NCBI RefSeq assembly: GCF_000002235.5
Contig: NW_022145605.1
Location: forward strand, 31,867,774-31,931,773
DNA from: Strongylocentrotus purpuratus
Lineage: Eukaryota; Echinodermata; Echinoidea; Camarodonta; Strongylocentrotidae
Direction: 5' to 3'
Length of the DNA stretch: 64,000 nucleotides
The notes under the pieces were generated by a model, which made no database searches, had not been told where the DNA came from, and saw only the letters and a list, made by a program, of their open reading frames with translations. Positions 47,301 through 55,703 of this stretch are shown piece after piece (within the stretch, counting starts at the first letter, position 1; the number at the start of each line of letters is the position of its first letter). The translations under genes were made by a program, and so were the position numbers.

Positions 47301-48063
47301 CGAAAACTATTGCAGAAACCCCGGTAACTTCAACACTGCTTGGTGTTCCACCACCAATTCTGAGATAAAATGGGGGTATTGTGCTGTAGGTTCCCTTGAC
47401 CCCAGATGCCAAGGTAAGGTAAAAGTGTTTACAATGTCAGCAAAGCGCTGCTCAAACTTAATTAATATAAAGATGTATGCATTCATATCAAATTATATTA
47501 CATTGGAAAAGAAAAGATACAAATTATGCTATGTTGTGGTTCTTGTAAAGCATTCAAACCTAAAGAGTAAAAATCCCACTGCACTAACTGTTTCCTGAAG
47601 GGGTTCATGCACCTATTGGTTTGTCATTTGCTTTGATCGGATGCTTCTACTCCTTCATTTTTAACCAATAATATTTAGTTCTTTGCTTTGATAGAGTAAC
47701 CTGTCAGCTCTGCTTACATTGACCGTGCCAGTTTTAATATTAGGGTACTATATCGTTCACGTATCATCTAGCTAATTATTTCATTTTATTTTTCCGTGAG
47801 CGACAATCCTAATGTTTAAAATATGTAACAATTTCGACTATTTTGTGAGGTAACCTTATCCCGGGAATGGGCTTTCGAGAACAATGTTGGGAGCCGATGT
47901 TAGGTTTCGCTCCTTCTGTCTATTCATATGTATTGGTTGTCTATCATGACTATTCATTTAAACGTACACTACACTGTTCAATTTCATATCCCCTTTGTTA
48001 TTCACATTTCTGTTCCTTGTTGTTGATAATAACTTCTTGTTATCATTTTATTAAACAGAATGA
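36907..48063 (+). CDS. Gene A: secreted EGF / Ser-Thr-rich / double-kringle protein (exon 1 outside window)
   Basis: Spliced exons: 36907-36973, 37609-37815, 39800-39901, 40378-40476, 41112-41213, 41746-41847, 42289-42390, 42909-43010, 44897-45145, 47150-47413, and a last exon from 48059 with TGA at 48061. Every acceptor is AG and every donor GT; after the signal-peptide exon every intron is phase 1, and no join creates a stop before 48061. The product would be about 468 residues: signal peptide, a ~70-residue Cys-containing module, one EGF, about 170 residues of Ser/Thr/Pro-rich linker (likely O-glycosylated) and two kringles. Kringles and EGF modules bind proteins outside the cell; no protease domain is present. 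The start codon exon is missing and by homology with gene B lies left of the repeat array. I do not recognise a named orthologue. Exon joins are predictions. Confidence 0.7.
37367..37571 (+). repeat. Polypurine tract in intron 2
   Basis: About 200 bp almost entirely A and G (GGAGGA-type repeats) directly upstream of exon 3. A counterpart lies at 63366-63625 in copy B. Long homopurine tracts can form triplex DNA. Confidence 0.75.
37609..37815 (+). CDS. Gene A exon 3: N-terminal Cys-containing module
   Basis: 207 bp, phase 1 at both ends, acceptor CTTCACAG, proposed donor CCGG/GTGGGC. It encodes about 69 residues starting ALPVLSDRSKMAKTTCPDWY, with three cysteines (C in TCPDW, KCEMK and GGCHQ). 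I do not recognise the domain. Copy B differs at only two bases in 207 (one amino acid change), well below the surrounding introns, which supports real coding. The donor is inferred from phase; if unused, the frame would run to a stop near 37901. Confidence 0.62.
38085..38745 (+). repeat. Pyrimidine-rich minisatellite
   Basis: Repeats of roughly 50-65 bp containing TTATGTTATTCTTTG, CTATCACC and CTCTTTCTGTCTTTC. Long Phe/Leu/Ser-rich ORFs across it are an artefact of the T/C-rich sequence. Confidence 0.8.
38790..38962. mobile_element. Foldback (inverted-repeat) element
   Basis: Arms of about 50 bp (from GCTGTTTCTATAGGCTC at 38819 to GAGCCATTATAGAAACAGC ending 38928) pair around a GAGGCGCGTC centre. 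Outer arms ATATATTGACTGCT and AGCAGTCGATGTAT extend it. A decayed relative of the right half lies at 43370-43435. Confidence 0.65.
38963..39328. other. Intronic stretch without recognised feature
   Basis: No exon, repeat or element is recognised here. A 67-aa minus-strand ORF lacks any supporting signal. Confidence 0.5.
39329..39650 (+). repeat. Minisatellite, ~15-bp GGACAACTACCCCCT unit
   Basis: About 20 imperfect copies of GGACAACTACCCCCT or GGACATCCACCCC. Near 39613-39630 the unit occurs inverted (CTAGGGGGTAGTTGTCC), so the end of the array can fold back. Confidence 0.8.
39800..39901 (+). CDS. Gene A exon: EGF-like domain
   Basis: 102 bp, phase 1-1. Acceptor TTTTTCGCAG, donor GAAC/GTAGGT. 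With the preceding base it encodes DCVKDLCENGWCEE, then GYDCHC and GFQGRHCDE: six cysteines in EGF order C-x4-C-x4-C-x8-C-x1-C-x8-C, with the aromatic residue and GF typical of the family. One symmetric exon for a whole EGF domain is the usual arrangement in extracellular modular proteins. No N-terminal calcium-binding consensus (D-x-N/D-E) is evident. Confidence 0.85.
40242..40260. repeat. Poly-C run
   Basis: About 16 consecutive C in the intron between the EGF exon and the first Ser/Thr-rich exon. Confidence 0.7.
40378..40476 (+). CDS. Gene A Ser/Thr-rich exon 1
   Basis: 99 bp, phase 1-1; acceptor TTTTTCCAG, donor TCGA/GTATTT (weak). Encodes VTVSTEEASTKPTTSHSTIM then SDATTTQNTTTS. It is the most divergent of five homologous exons. 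Likely a flexible, O-glycosylated linker; NTT is also a possible N-glycosylation site. Confidence 0.72.
40741..40800 (+). repeat. CT-rich microsatellite
   Basis: Mixed CTCT and CTGT repeats in an intron. Similar pyrimidine stretches follow each later Ser/Thr-rich exon (41281-41340, 41925-42000, 42465-42560, 43100-43150), showing that intron and exon were duplicated together. Confidence 0.75.
40865..40905 (+). pseudogene. Relic of a Ser/Thr-rich exon
   Basis: TCAGACACAACGACAACTTA and the following CAAGCAACCTCCACCA match the 3' half of the neighbouring Ser/Thr exons. There is no acceptor upstream and no GT donor at the expected place, so it is probably a dead exon copy. Confidence 0.5.
41112..41213 (+). 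CDS. Gene A Ser/Thr-rich exon 2
   Basis: 102 bp, phase 1-1; acceptor GTTTCAG, donor CCA/GTAAGT. Encodes STESSTTDATTKPTTNPTTM then MSDTTPSQETPTT. Part of a run of four exons of identical length that share flanking intron sequence. Confidence 0.8.
41746..41847 (+). CDS. Gene A Ser/Thr-rich exon 3
   Basis: 102 bp, phase 1-1; acceptor GTTGTAG, donor CCA/GTAAGT. Encodes SSESSTTDAKTKSITSPTTT then MSDTTASQETTTS. Very close to exon 5 of the run. Confidence 0.8.
42289..42390 (+). CDS. Gene A Ser/Thr-rich exon 4
   Basis: 102 bp, phase 1-1; acceptor GTTTCAG, donor CCA/GTAAGT. Encodes STESSTTESTTKPGMGPTTT then MSDPTSSQETSTT. Confidence 0.8.
42909..43010 (+). CDS. Gene A Ser/Thr-rich exon 5
   Basis: 102 bp, phase 1-1; acceptor GTTTCAG, donor CCA/GTAAGT. 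Encodes SSESLTTDTTTKPMTSPTTT then MSDTTASQETTTS. Its phase joins it in frame to the kringle exon at 44897. Confidence 0.8.
43011..44252. other. Intron between Ser/Thr run and kringle 1
   Basis: Contains a CT-rich stretch (43070-43150), a relic of the foldback family (43370-43435) and a degenerate CTAACC-like tract (43795-43870). No exon recognised. Confidence 0.55.
44425..44715 (+). repeat. Minisatellite, ~28-bp GAGGGTAGTCATCTT unit
   Basis: About nine imperfect copies of GAGGGTAGTCATCTTGGGTG plus TTTGTCTA. The core GTCCAGAGGGTAGT is the reverse complement of the 39.3-kb minisatellite core (ACTACCCCCTGGAC) with small changes. Shorter in the second unit (46240-46320). Confidence 0.78.
44897..45145 (+). 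CDS. Gene A exon: kringle domain 1
   Basis: 249 bp, phase 1-1; acceptor TTCTCTAG, donor CAAG/GTAGAG. Encodes TPACLEDPRGVNYRGNLSQT, INGHTCKAW, GLDENYCRNPGN, TAWCYT, DYCAV and PRCQ. It has all six kringle cysteines and the hallmark YRG, NYCRNP and WC motifs. Compared with kringle 2 it lacks five residues and the PHxH stretch after the CxAW motif, so its ligand-facing loop is altered. A one-exon phase 1-1 kringle is suited to duplication, which has happened here. Confidence 0.88.
45201..45952. mobile_element. 752-bp foldback/MITE insertion with target duplication
   Basis: Interrupts the intron after kringle 1. The empty site survives after kringle 2 (47461), where TTAATTAATATAAAGATG is continuous. 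TAATAT at 45195-45200 and 45953-45958 is the target duplication. The first ~190 bp form a large hairpin (arms ~85 bp, 45204-45394, centre GCGCGCAGCGC). TATATTAGATAGC at ~45385 pairs with GCTATCTAATATA at the right end. An A-rich, error-prone-looking stretch lies at 45400-45740. Confidence 0.78.
46321..46862. mobile_element. 542-bp inverted-repeat insertion with TTA flanks
   Basis: Ends TGCCCCGTCTTAA and TAAGACGGGGTT are inverted repeats, flanked by TTA at 46318-46320 and 46863-46865. The uninterrupted motif TCTTAGGTGTTT is seen in unit 1. A 3-bp TTA duplication suggests a PIF/Harbinger-type non-autonomous element (inferred). The interior has long C and G runs at 46375-46480 and may itself be composite. 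Confidence 0.65.
47150..47413 (+). CDS. Gene A exon: kringle domain 2
   Basis: 264 bp, phase 1-1; acceptor TTTTCTCCAG, donor CAAG/GTAAGG. Encodes TCLEDPRGVNYRGNLSQT, IDGHTCQAW, DPHQHDYTP, GLDENYCRNPGN, TAWCST, GYCAV and PRCQ. Complete canonical kringle with six cysteines and PHxH, and the better match of the two to the family. The two kringle exons are near-identical at their start and diverge in the middle. Confidence 0.9.
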
Positions 48064-48385
48064 ACTCCGATTCCAACAACTATGAGCGTACCCACGACAG
48101 CGATACATGCATACTCGGATGCAGTCGCATCTCAAACCCTTGCTGGTAAACATTGATTTTGTCTTTGTTGTTGTTGTTCTTGTTCTTGTGGGTGTGGTTG
48201 TTGTTGTGTGTTTACTTTCAATTTTGTTTCTTAGAGGGGGCAAATCTGTTGATACGTGTTTAGATGATAATCGTGCTCACATTTTCACGTTTATCGTTTG
48301 TCCGTTACAACATATACTCGAAGACAACATCATGCCAATGGTTTAGTAATCTTAAAAACTAAATAAATCAAAGCACAGAAAATGT
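48059..48385 (+). CDS. Gene A proposed terminal exon and 3' UTR
   Basis: Acceptor TTATTAAACAG at 48058. Joined in phase 1 to kringle 2, the first codon is GAA and the second TGA (48061-48063), so the protein would end two residues after the kringle. AATAAA at 48362-48367 is a plausible poly(A) signal. Oddly, after the stop the same frame reads TPIPTTMSVPTTAIHAYSDA then VASQTLA up to a GTAAAC donor at 48146, resembling a decayed Ser/Thr exon. Either this is the true end, or an exon that lost its frame became the last one. Confidence 0.45.
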
Positions 48386-51300
48386 GCTGGTTTCTCCAAA
48401 GTAATCAACAATAGGCCTTGACTTAAACTCATAGCCTGCCATGAAGATGCATGCACACTATCATTATAGTGCTTTGTACATGCGAGCAAGCTATTTCTAC
48501 GCTGCCATGTATGTGCGTGCGTGCACACTTTCGTAGTAGCAGTTATTGTTAATGCTCATTGGACTGTGCTACGTGTTTTGCACTCGCTATTCATAGAACC
48601 ATCCCGTTAATCAGATTACCTCAATATAAACTTGGCACTCCGTGATTTGGGGCTTGGCACAATGGGGATAGCCCTGTGGCGTGATAAGAGTTAATAAAGA
48701 TACATGTATCACTCGAAGACAAACATTTTATAAAATTGCCAAGTTCACTGCCATCAATACAAATATAACTGAATAAACTACATAATGTTGAAAAGGTCTA
48801 AATATGTCATTCTTCAGAAAACATAAGAAAACATAAGAGCAACTGTGGGCGCCCTATAATAATGACGCCTTTATGAAGAAAAAAAAATTTGCGATTCACA
48901 GTTTTACCCCAGCTCTGATGAAGTCTCCCAAATGTTATTATGTTGTAGCTGAGACTTTACTCTACAATGATATTATTGTACTATGATTCCATTTTTGATC
49001 AGAAGAGAGGATCATGGTCATAATTCCGATTTAAGGTGAACACTGCAAAATCTGCCATTATGGTTTCTACTTGTACGCGTTATATGAATGGAGGTTGGGA
49101 TTAGTTCTCAAAGTACAGAATTCTCATTGACTCTGTGTTGTTAGATGATCGCCCGTGAAGTGTAGCAAATCTCCCAATGAGAATATATACTTAAGCGTTG
49201 TATGTGATTGTGTATCAAAAGAGCTGGATGAGTTTGTTTATACTGATTTACTTTACGGTATACTGTTATTAAACAGTATAACGAATTGATGAGTTTTGCA
49301 AGTACATAACTGTTTACTATTTTTACTGTTTTACTATTACACTTTAGAAGGTATAGAATCGGTAGAAGAATAGGATAATTGTTGATGCTATGAATGAACG
49401 CCTCATGAAATAGTAGTGCAAGTGTGTGGATACCCATTTTACAACTAGAATGTAACCAGTGGCATAGAATTACTGTAACGAAGTGGAAACACGGCACCCA
49501 AGTTGTTTATAAATGTGAACAGAACCTTTGTTCTAAGAGAGGGACTGTGTGGCGCCTCTGACTGATAATCTACAAATAAACAGTCTTGTAGTCAAGTAAG
49601 TGGTCTCTTTTGGACCCATTTTGAAGATGTATTTTGCTACGTTTTAGAATAGTGCAGTTTTTGAATTCTAATCGGCATAACTAATGATTGCGACACACAT
49701 TTCATGAGCTTGATTACATTTAATTATATTGTATTTTGTATCCGTGATGCTACGCTAGAGCAACTGGCTTTAATAGTTATATTAGTTATTTGGAGAAAGG
49801 GACTTGAGTGATTTGATTAGTAAAACAGCCACCCCAGCGGTATGCGAAGTTTCAGAAATATGTTTTAACTCAAAACATTGGTAGAAAGAAGTTTCTCTTT
49901 TAATTAGCTGATGCAGTGAAACAGGAGCACATAGAGCACTTTCTTACATTGGGGAAATCATATTTTTCTTTAGCGGATTTTACTCCAGCTAGGGAGTTCG
50001 TTTGAGAGTTTAAAGGGAACCTAGAGCAAGGAATTATTGCTTTCAATATTATGCTTCCTGTCATGTCATTGCACAGTGATATATTTTCGCTCATTAAATC
50101 TTAAGTCTATTTTCAGATGATTCAAACGATCATTAAATGTATTTAATTGTCCATGTGGATTTTTGAGAGAACATAAATCTGTTATAGCATGTTGTTTCAT
50201 CTTGCACGAGCAATTTGGAACTGCTTGGTTATTGAACGTAAGGAATATATTATTAATTATTAATTGAAAATGTTGTATCTGCAATTAAACTATTTATATT
50301 ACTTGTGATATACTTAGTTATCATTTGAGTTACGTGTTATTATTGAAGCCAGGAAATTTTAGTTGGAATTAACTAAACATTTATTTCATTGTTTTTATAG
50401 ACATTTCTTTAAAGTCGTTTAATATAATTGGAAATTAGATTAGGTTTCTTTTTTTTTTGGTGAAGACCTGGCTCATGCAGATTGATATTAAATATCAATC
50501 ATATAAAACTAAAGCATTAACATGTGTTCATGATCATTGTTTGTATATATTGATTACTTTTGATTATGGTTATTCTAGTAATAAAAGTCATTCTACATTC
50601 TGACACCAATTTCACCACAAGCAACTGTTTTCTTCTCTTCATTTTATCATTTTTAGCTCCCCTGTAACCTGGTAGGGGCGTTACATTTCTGAAGGCCCTG
50701 TGTAATAATTAAGTTTCAATGACTTTACTGTCAATTGTGTTTGTGTAAGAAGAAGAGAGATACAGAGCGTATAAGAACGTGTCGAGAAGAGATATTGAGA
50801 GAAGTTTTAATGAAAGAGATATATAATTCATTGAGAAATTTCGAAAGGAGGAGATAAAGAGTGTGGAAATGAAAGAAGATATTTAATTTAAAGTAATATA
50901 AATTTGTCGTGAAAGAAGAATATGATAGAGTCATAGGATTAAAAAAAATGGAAAATATATATACATGTAGATCGATAGAATGTGAGGATATATAATTGAA
51001 ATTAAAGAACTTCTTCAACCCAGCAAGATTTTCTACGCTCTGTCAAGAATGATGAAGTTGTCTTACTGTCAATGTTCTTAACATCAGCAACCTTACATTA
51101 TTTTGTTAGTTCATTTTTTAATGATTATCTTCCCATCCCCATATATTATATCTACCTATATTCAGTAGTCCAGCAAGCATAAATTATACCACCGGAGCTA
51201 TATGAGGGTGAGGAAGAAGGGGGGCGGGGGAGAGAGAGAGGAATAGAGAAAGGGAGTACAACATAATTATGCGTGTGTATGATAAAGAGAGAAAATGGTT

Positions 51301-52076
51301 GGATATAAAGTGACAGAGAGACAGAAAGAGAGAGAGAGAGAGAAACATAACATATGCCGATTTTTGTCATAGGAATGTTATAAGAAACGTCGTAATGGAG
51401 GGACATGGAAGAATATTAATGTATCTTCCTTCTCAAAATGTACTTTTTGTGTTCTTTAGTTCTATTATAAATGTTGTTCTAGTTGCTATTACGCTGGCCG
51501 CCATTGTTTTATACCAACTAATCCCCTGGTTGACATCTTAATTCATTTGGTGGTTTTCCATTTAACAGATGTTTAGTAACTGCTGCGCAAAAGCAAATGA
51601 CAGTTCCATTGGTTTCAGATAATTTTCCAAGCTTGTTTTCTTACACCATCGCTGGCCATATCCATACTACCAATTAAATGTAATTACATTTTTAATTGTA
51701 GTTGTTATTATTATTATTTATTCGGCAGAATCAAAGAAAATCATTGTTAATTCTTATCAAGTTGTGTATATACTTGGTTGAATATAATTGTTTAACAGTA
51801 GTAGCTTATGTAACAAAACGAGAAGATTCTAGTTAATTTTAAACTATTTTTTATATAAAAGTTGAACATTTTCACGAATTCGCTTTATCGATTTGTTTTC
51901 TTCCTTGTTCCAAATACAATAACTAAAGGAGAAAAAAACATGTAAACTTAAGGTATAATACAAAATAATGTGCAAACAATAATAACTTCATGTCAAAATG
52001 TGATTCACATAGGCCTATAAACATATGATGATGAACTTAATATATCTATAATATAGTATTATGAATCTTAAGTATT
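48386..52076. other. Intergenic, little recognised
   Basis: No exon or long ORF is convincing. Seen: a possible antisense relative of the array unit near 48830-48980, a TATA-like plus AATAAA arrangement near 49506-49580, and a purine-rich GA stretch at 51205-51345. Confidence 0.5.
51205..51345 (+). repeat. GA-rich low-complexity stretch
   Basis: GGAAGAAGGGGGGCGGGGGA followed by GAGAGA runs, interrupted near 51255-51280. Confidence 0.65.
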
Positions 52077-52084
52077 ACCCTAGC

Positions 52085-52258
52085 CAGGGACGTAGTCAGA
52101 GTTTGATTTTTTTTTTTTTTTTTTTTTTTTTTGGGGGGGGGGGGGGGGATACATACTGTAATCGATTGACGTCCTGGGGAGGGGTCTTAAAAAGTTTAAC
52201 CGATCTTGGAAAAAAAATTGGGGGCACGTGCCCCCCCCCTCCAGTGGTTACGTGCCTG
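52085..52258. mobile_element. hAT-type MITE with 8-bp target duplication
   Basis: Inverted ends CAGGGACGTAGTCA and TGGTTACGTGCCTG are flanked by a perfect 8-bp direct repeat ACCCTAGC (52077-52084 and 52259-52266). CAG ends with an 8-bp duplication are diagnostic of hAT elements. The 174-bp interior has a ~28-T run joined to a ~16-G run and no coding capacity. Confidence 0.88.
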
Positions 52259-52614
52259 ACCCTAGCTATGTGTGGAAAAGTGCAGGAGACCGCCATCATA
52301 AGCGACGCTTGATTAGGATGGCGGCCTCCAAAAGACAATTTTGAAGGTGCAATTTAATGAAAATGTGTTCGCATGATCTTTGTGTATGAGTTTGTGAGTG
52401 TACTGTGTGTGTATGCGTTACAAGACAAAATGCAAGTCCAACCATTGGAAGTGGAAAGTAATTGTTATTTACTATTTACTCTTATTGTTATAACTCTGAA
52501 CAACGGCAAAAGAAGGACTCTGGTTTGCACATTTGTATTATTCCTGACGTTTAGTATACATCCTTTAGTTATTGTATTTGGAAAAACGAGAAAAAAGTTG
52601 TGTGTGCATGTGTG

Positions 52615-52637
52615 TGTGAGAGAGAGAGAGAGAGAGA
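52615..52637 (+). repeat. (GA)n microsatellite
   Basis: About eleven GA units preceded by GTGTGCATGTGTGTGTGAG. Confidence 0.75.
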
Positions 52638-53144
52638 AAACGACGCCATCCATTATTCTACCAAGGCAAGAGCATCCAAGCGTGATGCATTATTGGAATT
52701 CAATTATACATGTACGCATAAAATATTCAAACCTTTTTTCATGCCGGAAATATTCATGAAATTTATGTGACGAAGTTTGATATTAAATTTGTTGACAGTG
52801 CATAACGGTCTGGTGTTTTTCATACGTCTCAATTTATCCAGGTTATTTCTATGGTAACGCGCATTTTAACAACACAAATGATTGACGCTATCAATATCTA
52901 TCCCTTGATACTATCCCAGAATTTCGGTCCACTCAATAGCCTACGTTTCTAAGTTAATGTGTGTTTAACCAGATCAAAAAATGCAACTCCACCCCTCTTA
53001 ACATTATTGGCGCTGATAGGTAATCCAAAACAAGCTGTCTCAGAATTTTCTATCCAATTTTAGCTTGTTATTATAAGCGTGTCTTGTATTTTCACAAACA
53101 AAATTATGTACGTCCCAATCCTCAAATTAAATTCTTAGGCGCTG

Positions 53145-53281
53145 ATGAAATTTTTGAAGGTTCAACATTTCGAAGATTCGTAATTTCGAAGGTTTTATAA
53201 TAAGAAAAAAATTCTTAATTCCGACAGTTCATTATTCCGAAATTCGTCTTCCCGAATGTTCGTCATTTCCAAGGTTCATAA
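53145..53281 (+). repeat. TTCGAAGGTTCATAAT-type minisatellite
   Basis: Imperfect ~20-bp repeats such as TTCGAAGATTCGTAA and TTCCGAAATTCGTC. The unit is resumed after 53595, so the element at 53282 was inserted into it. Confidence 0.6.
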
Positions 53282-53594
53282 TAGGGACTTTTAGATTTGC
53301 ACGTCGACAGCTTTGACTGCGAAGTGTGACGTCATTTTAAGGCATTGCGCATGCGTCACGTCGTCTCAGTCGGCGATCGAGAATGCGTCAACCTTGATTT
53401 TCCTAAATCTAGTACGGTACTAGTATATGCCGCGTGTGCATAAAATATATACAGTTACTTCCTGCATGCATGTATATCGTCGAGTGCAATCTAAAAGATT
53501 TCTAATTGTAGTCTACATGGGCAGTTGAGTACGTTGACACGCATGATCAGTCGGCGTCCGTCGTGTTCTCGTCCACTCAATCTAAAAGTCCCTA
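53282..53594. mobile_element. MITE with TAGGGACTTTTAGATT inverted ends
   Basis: Perfect 16-bp inverted repeats TAGGGACTTTTAGATT and AATCTAAAAGTCCCTA bound 313 bp without coding capacity. TA at both ends may be the target duplication. The interior includes the palindromic TTGCGCATGCGTCACG, similar to an NRF1-type site. Confidence 0.75.
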
Positions 53595-53822
53595 ATGACA
53601 ATTCTAAAGATGAAATAGGGTTCTTACTTCCGAAGAGAAAAGAGAATTTCAATTTGCACGATCTCAAACCTGGTTAAGACTAGTGATTAACCCTATTTCA
53701 TTCTCATAATTCGAATAAAAGAACCTTTTATAGTACCAACCTTCGGGAGAAAACGATGTCATCCATTATTCTACCAAAGCGAGGGCATTAAAGTGTGACG
53801 CTGTATTAACATGTGTCTAACC

Positions 53823-53972
53823 AGGGCCCTGTTTCATAAAACTTGATATCAATAACATGTTACAAGCTACTGTTATAAGCTACTGAAATCATGGCATCTG
53901 ATTGGCTGAGAGCAAATTTGTCATAGAAATTTAGCAGTTGTTATAGATAACAAGTTTTATGAAACGGGCCCC
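53823..53972. mobile_element. Short foldback MITE (GGGCCC-GTTTCATAAAACTTG ends)
   Basis: Inverted ends GGGCCCTGTTTCATAAAACT and AGTTTTATGAAACGGGCCC enclose about 100 bp, including TGATTGGCTGAGAG. No clear target duplication is seen. Confidence 0.7.
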
Positions 53973-55700
53973 AAGGCAGATAATGTGATGAGGCTCGATA
54001 TTAATTTGTCTGACTGTGCATAACGGTCGGGCTTTTTTTCCTTCTATCATACCTATCAAATTAATCAGCTTGTTTCTATCGTAACGTGCAATTCAACAAT
54101 AATTGTTTTCCTCAATTTAACAAGCTCGTTTGTCTCTATAGCAACTTTAACAACAGAAATAGTCGATGCTATAAATATCTATCCCTTAATGCTATCCCAG
54201 AATTTTGATCATGTTTCTAAGGTAACATTTGTTTTCCTTCCAAACAAACAAAATACATCTCCAACCCTCTAAATATCAGTGGCGCTGAAAGGTGTTCCAA
54301 TGAAGCTGACACATAATTTTCTATCCACTTATAGCATGTTATTAGCGCAACATGTATTTTCACAAACCAAGTTATGTACGTCCAAATCCTCAAAACAAGT
54401 TCATCGGCGCGAATACCTATCTAACAGAGTTATTCCTAAAATTTAATCAAAAATGTGATGTTTCTCAGATAACATCTGCTTTCTGAAACAAAGGCAAAAA
54501 CAAATAAACAAACAACTATTACTGGGTTTTATAGCTATTATCTCAAGGAGCTAGTATAGCTTCCTGACCAAGTATAGCTTCATGAGTGAGTTGCCAAAGG
54601 GATTATCCAACCAAGTAGTATCACACACATATCAAATTCACCAGCTTGTTTATATCGTAACGTGCATTTCAACAATAATTGTTTTCCCCAATTTAACATG
54701 CTCGTTTGTTTTTATTGCAACTTTAACAACAGAAATAGCCGATGCTATAAATATCTATCTCTTTATGCTATCCCAGATTTTCGATCATGTTTGTATTAGG
54801 TAATGTGTGTTGCCCCCAAACAAACAAAATACATCACCAACCCCCTAAATATCATTGGCGCTGAAAGATATTCCAATGAAGCTGACCCATAATTTGTATC
54901 CTCTTTTAGCATGTTATTAGCGTAACAAGTATTTTAACAATCAAAGTTATATACGTCCAAATCCTCAAAACAAGTTCATCGGCGCTAGTTATTCCTAAAA
55001 TATAATCAAAAATTTGATGTTTCTCAGATAACATCCATTTTTTTTAACAAAAGTAAAAACAAATAAACTAACAAATATTACTGGGTCTAATGGCTATTAT
55101 CCCAAGGAGCTATCCCCTATTTCGATCCAAAGGTATAATGTTTCTGAGATAACGTTCGTTTTCTCAAGCAATAGCAAAATCAAACAAAGAAACAACCACC
55201 AAGCATCTGCGCCAATAGCTATCCTACAATATCTTTTCACTACACAACATGTTGCTAAGGTAACGGGTGCCTTTCAAACAAAAACAAAACAAATTATCAT
55301 AATGAGCTCCATGTGCGACCCTTGCAGAGCTATCCCATAATTTCAATCCACCAATCGTCATCAGTTGGCATTTTTTCTTTTCAATCTATCTGTTCATATC
55401 AATCCCGTTCTCATACGAGCTTAGCGCCTACAGAGTAGAAAAAACGTATCATTTAACATTTGCAATTGGTCGAAGGTAGACATCAAGTCATAATATCTCC
55501 TGCGATTTCAATTGATCTCCGTTGATCGATCGCTATAGCCTTTTGTTTGGATCTTACGGTTCATCTTTTTCGTCTTCTGTATTCAAGCTAGTGTATTTTT
55601 CGTTGCCAAATTTGTTCCTTTTCATCCGAGAAAGACGCCAGGTTATCATCGTTCTCTGTTATCATTTTTGGAAGCCCTTGAAGAGCCCTTGATCGGTAAA

Positions 55701-55703
55701 ATG
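55701..55703 (+). CDS. Gene B exon 1: start codon immediately before intron 1
   Basis: GGTAAAATG/GTAAGTATT: an ATG with A at -3, followed at once by a strong donor. The next coding exon of the gene B paralogue (62917) begins in phase 0 with a signal peptide lacking its methionine, so a start-codon-only exon is what is needed. The 5' UTR would lie in about 55480-55700, which has no TATA box I can identify. This is inference from phase and position; another ATG exon elsewhere is possible. Confidence 0.48.

Larger units (their letters stand above)
46078..47578 (+). repeat. Kringle-exon duplication unit 2
   Basis: Homologous to 44253-46077, starting at GTGTGAATCACATTGG and ending near 47578. It holds kringle 2, and a 542-bp insertion replaces part of its minisatellite region. 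Confidence 0.8.
52826..55350 (+). repeat. Old tandem repeat with X-box-like motifs
   Basis: Related blocks at 52826-53140, 54040-54420, 54625-54990 and 55090-55345 share GCTATCCCAGAATTT, TTGGCGCTGAAAGG, AATACATC-CCAACCC and TACGTCCAAATCCTCAAA. A recurring core ATGTTTCTAAGGTAACA varies from block to block and becomes GTTGCTAAGGTAAC at ~55250, close to the RFX X-box consensus. The blocks are interrupted by a TTCGAA minisatellite and two small inverted-repeat elements. Confidence 0.65.

Noticed and set aside
47587-48346. Short ORFs after kringle 2 (for example 47867-48085 and 48107-48346)
   Set aside because: No domain, weak composition and no matching splice phases; one is a GTT microsatellite translation.
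49130-50690. Possible LTR-like stretch
   Set aside because: TG...CA-type borders and a TATA/AATAAA arrangement can be picked out, but no target duplication, internal region or second copy is visible, so I do not call it.
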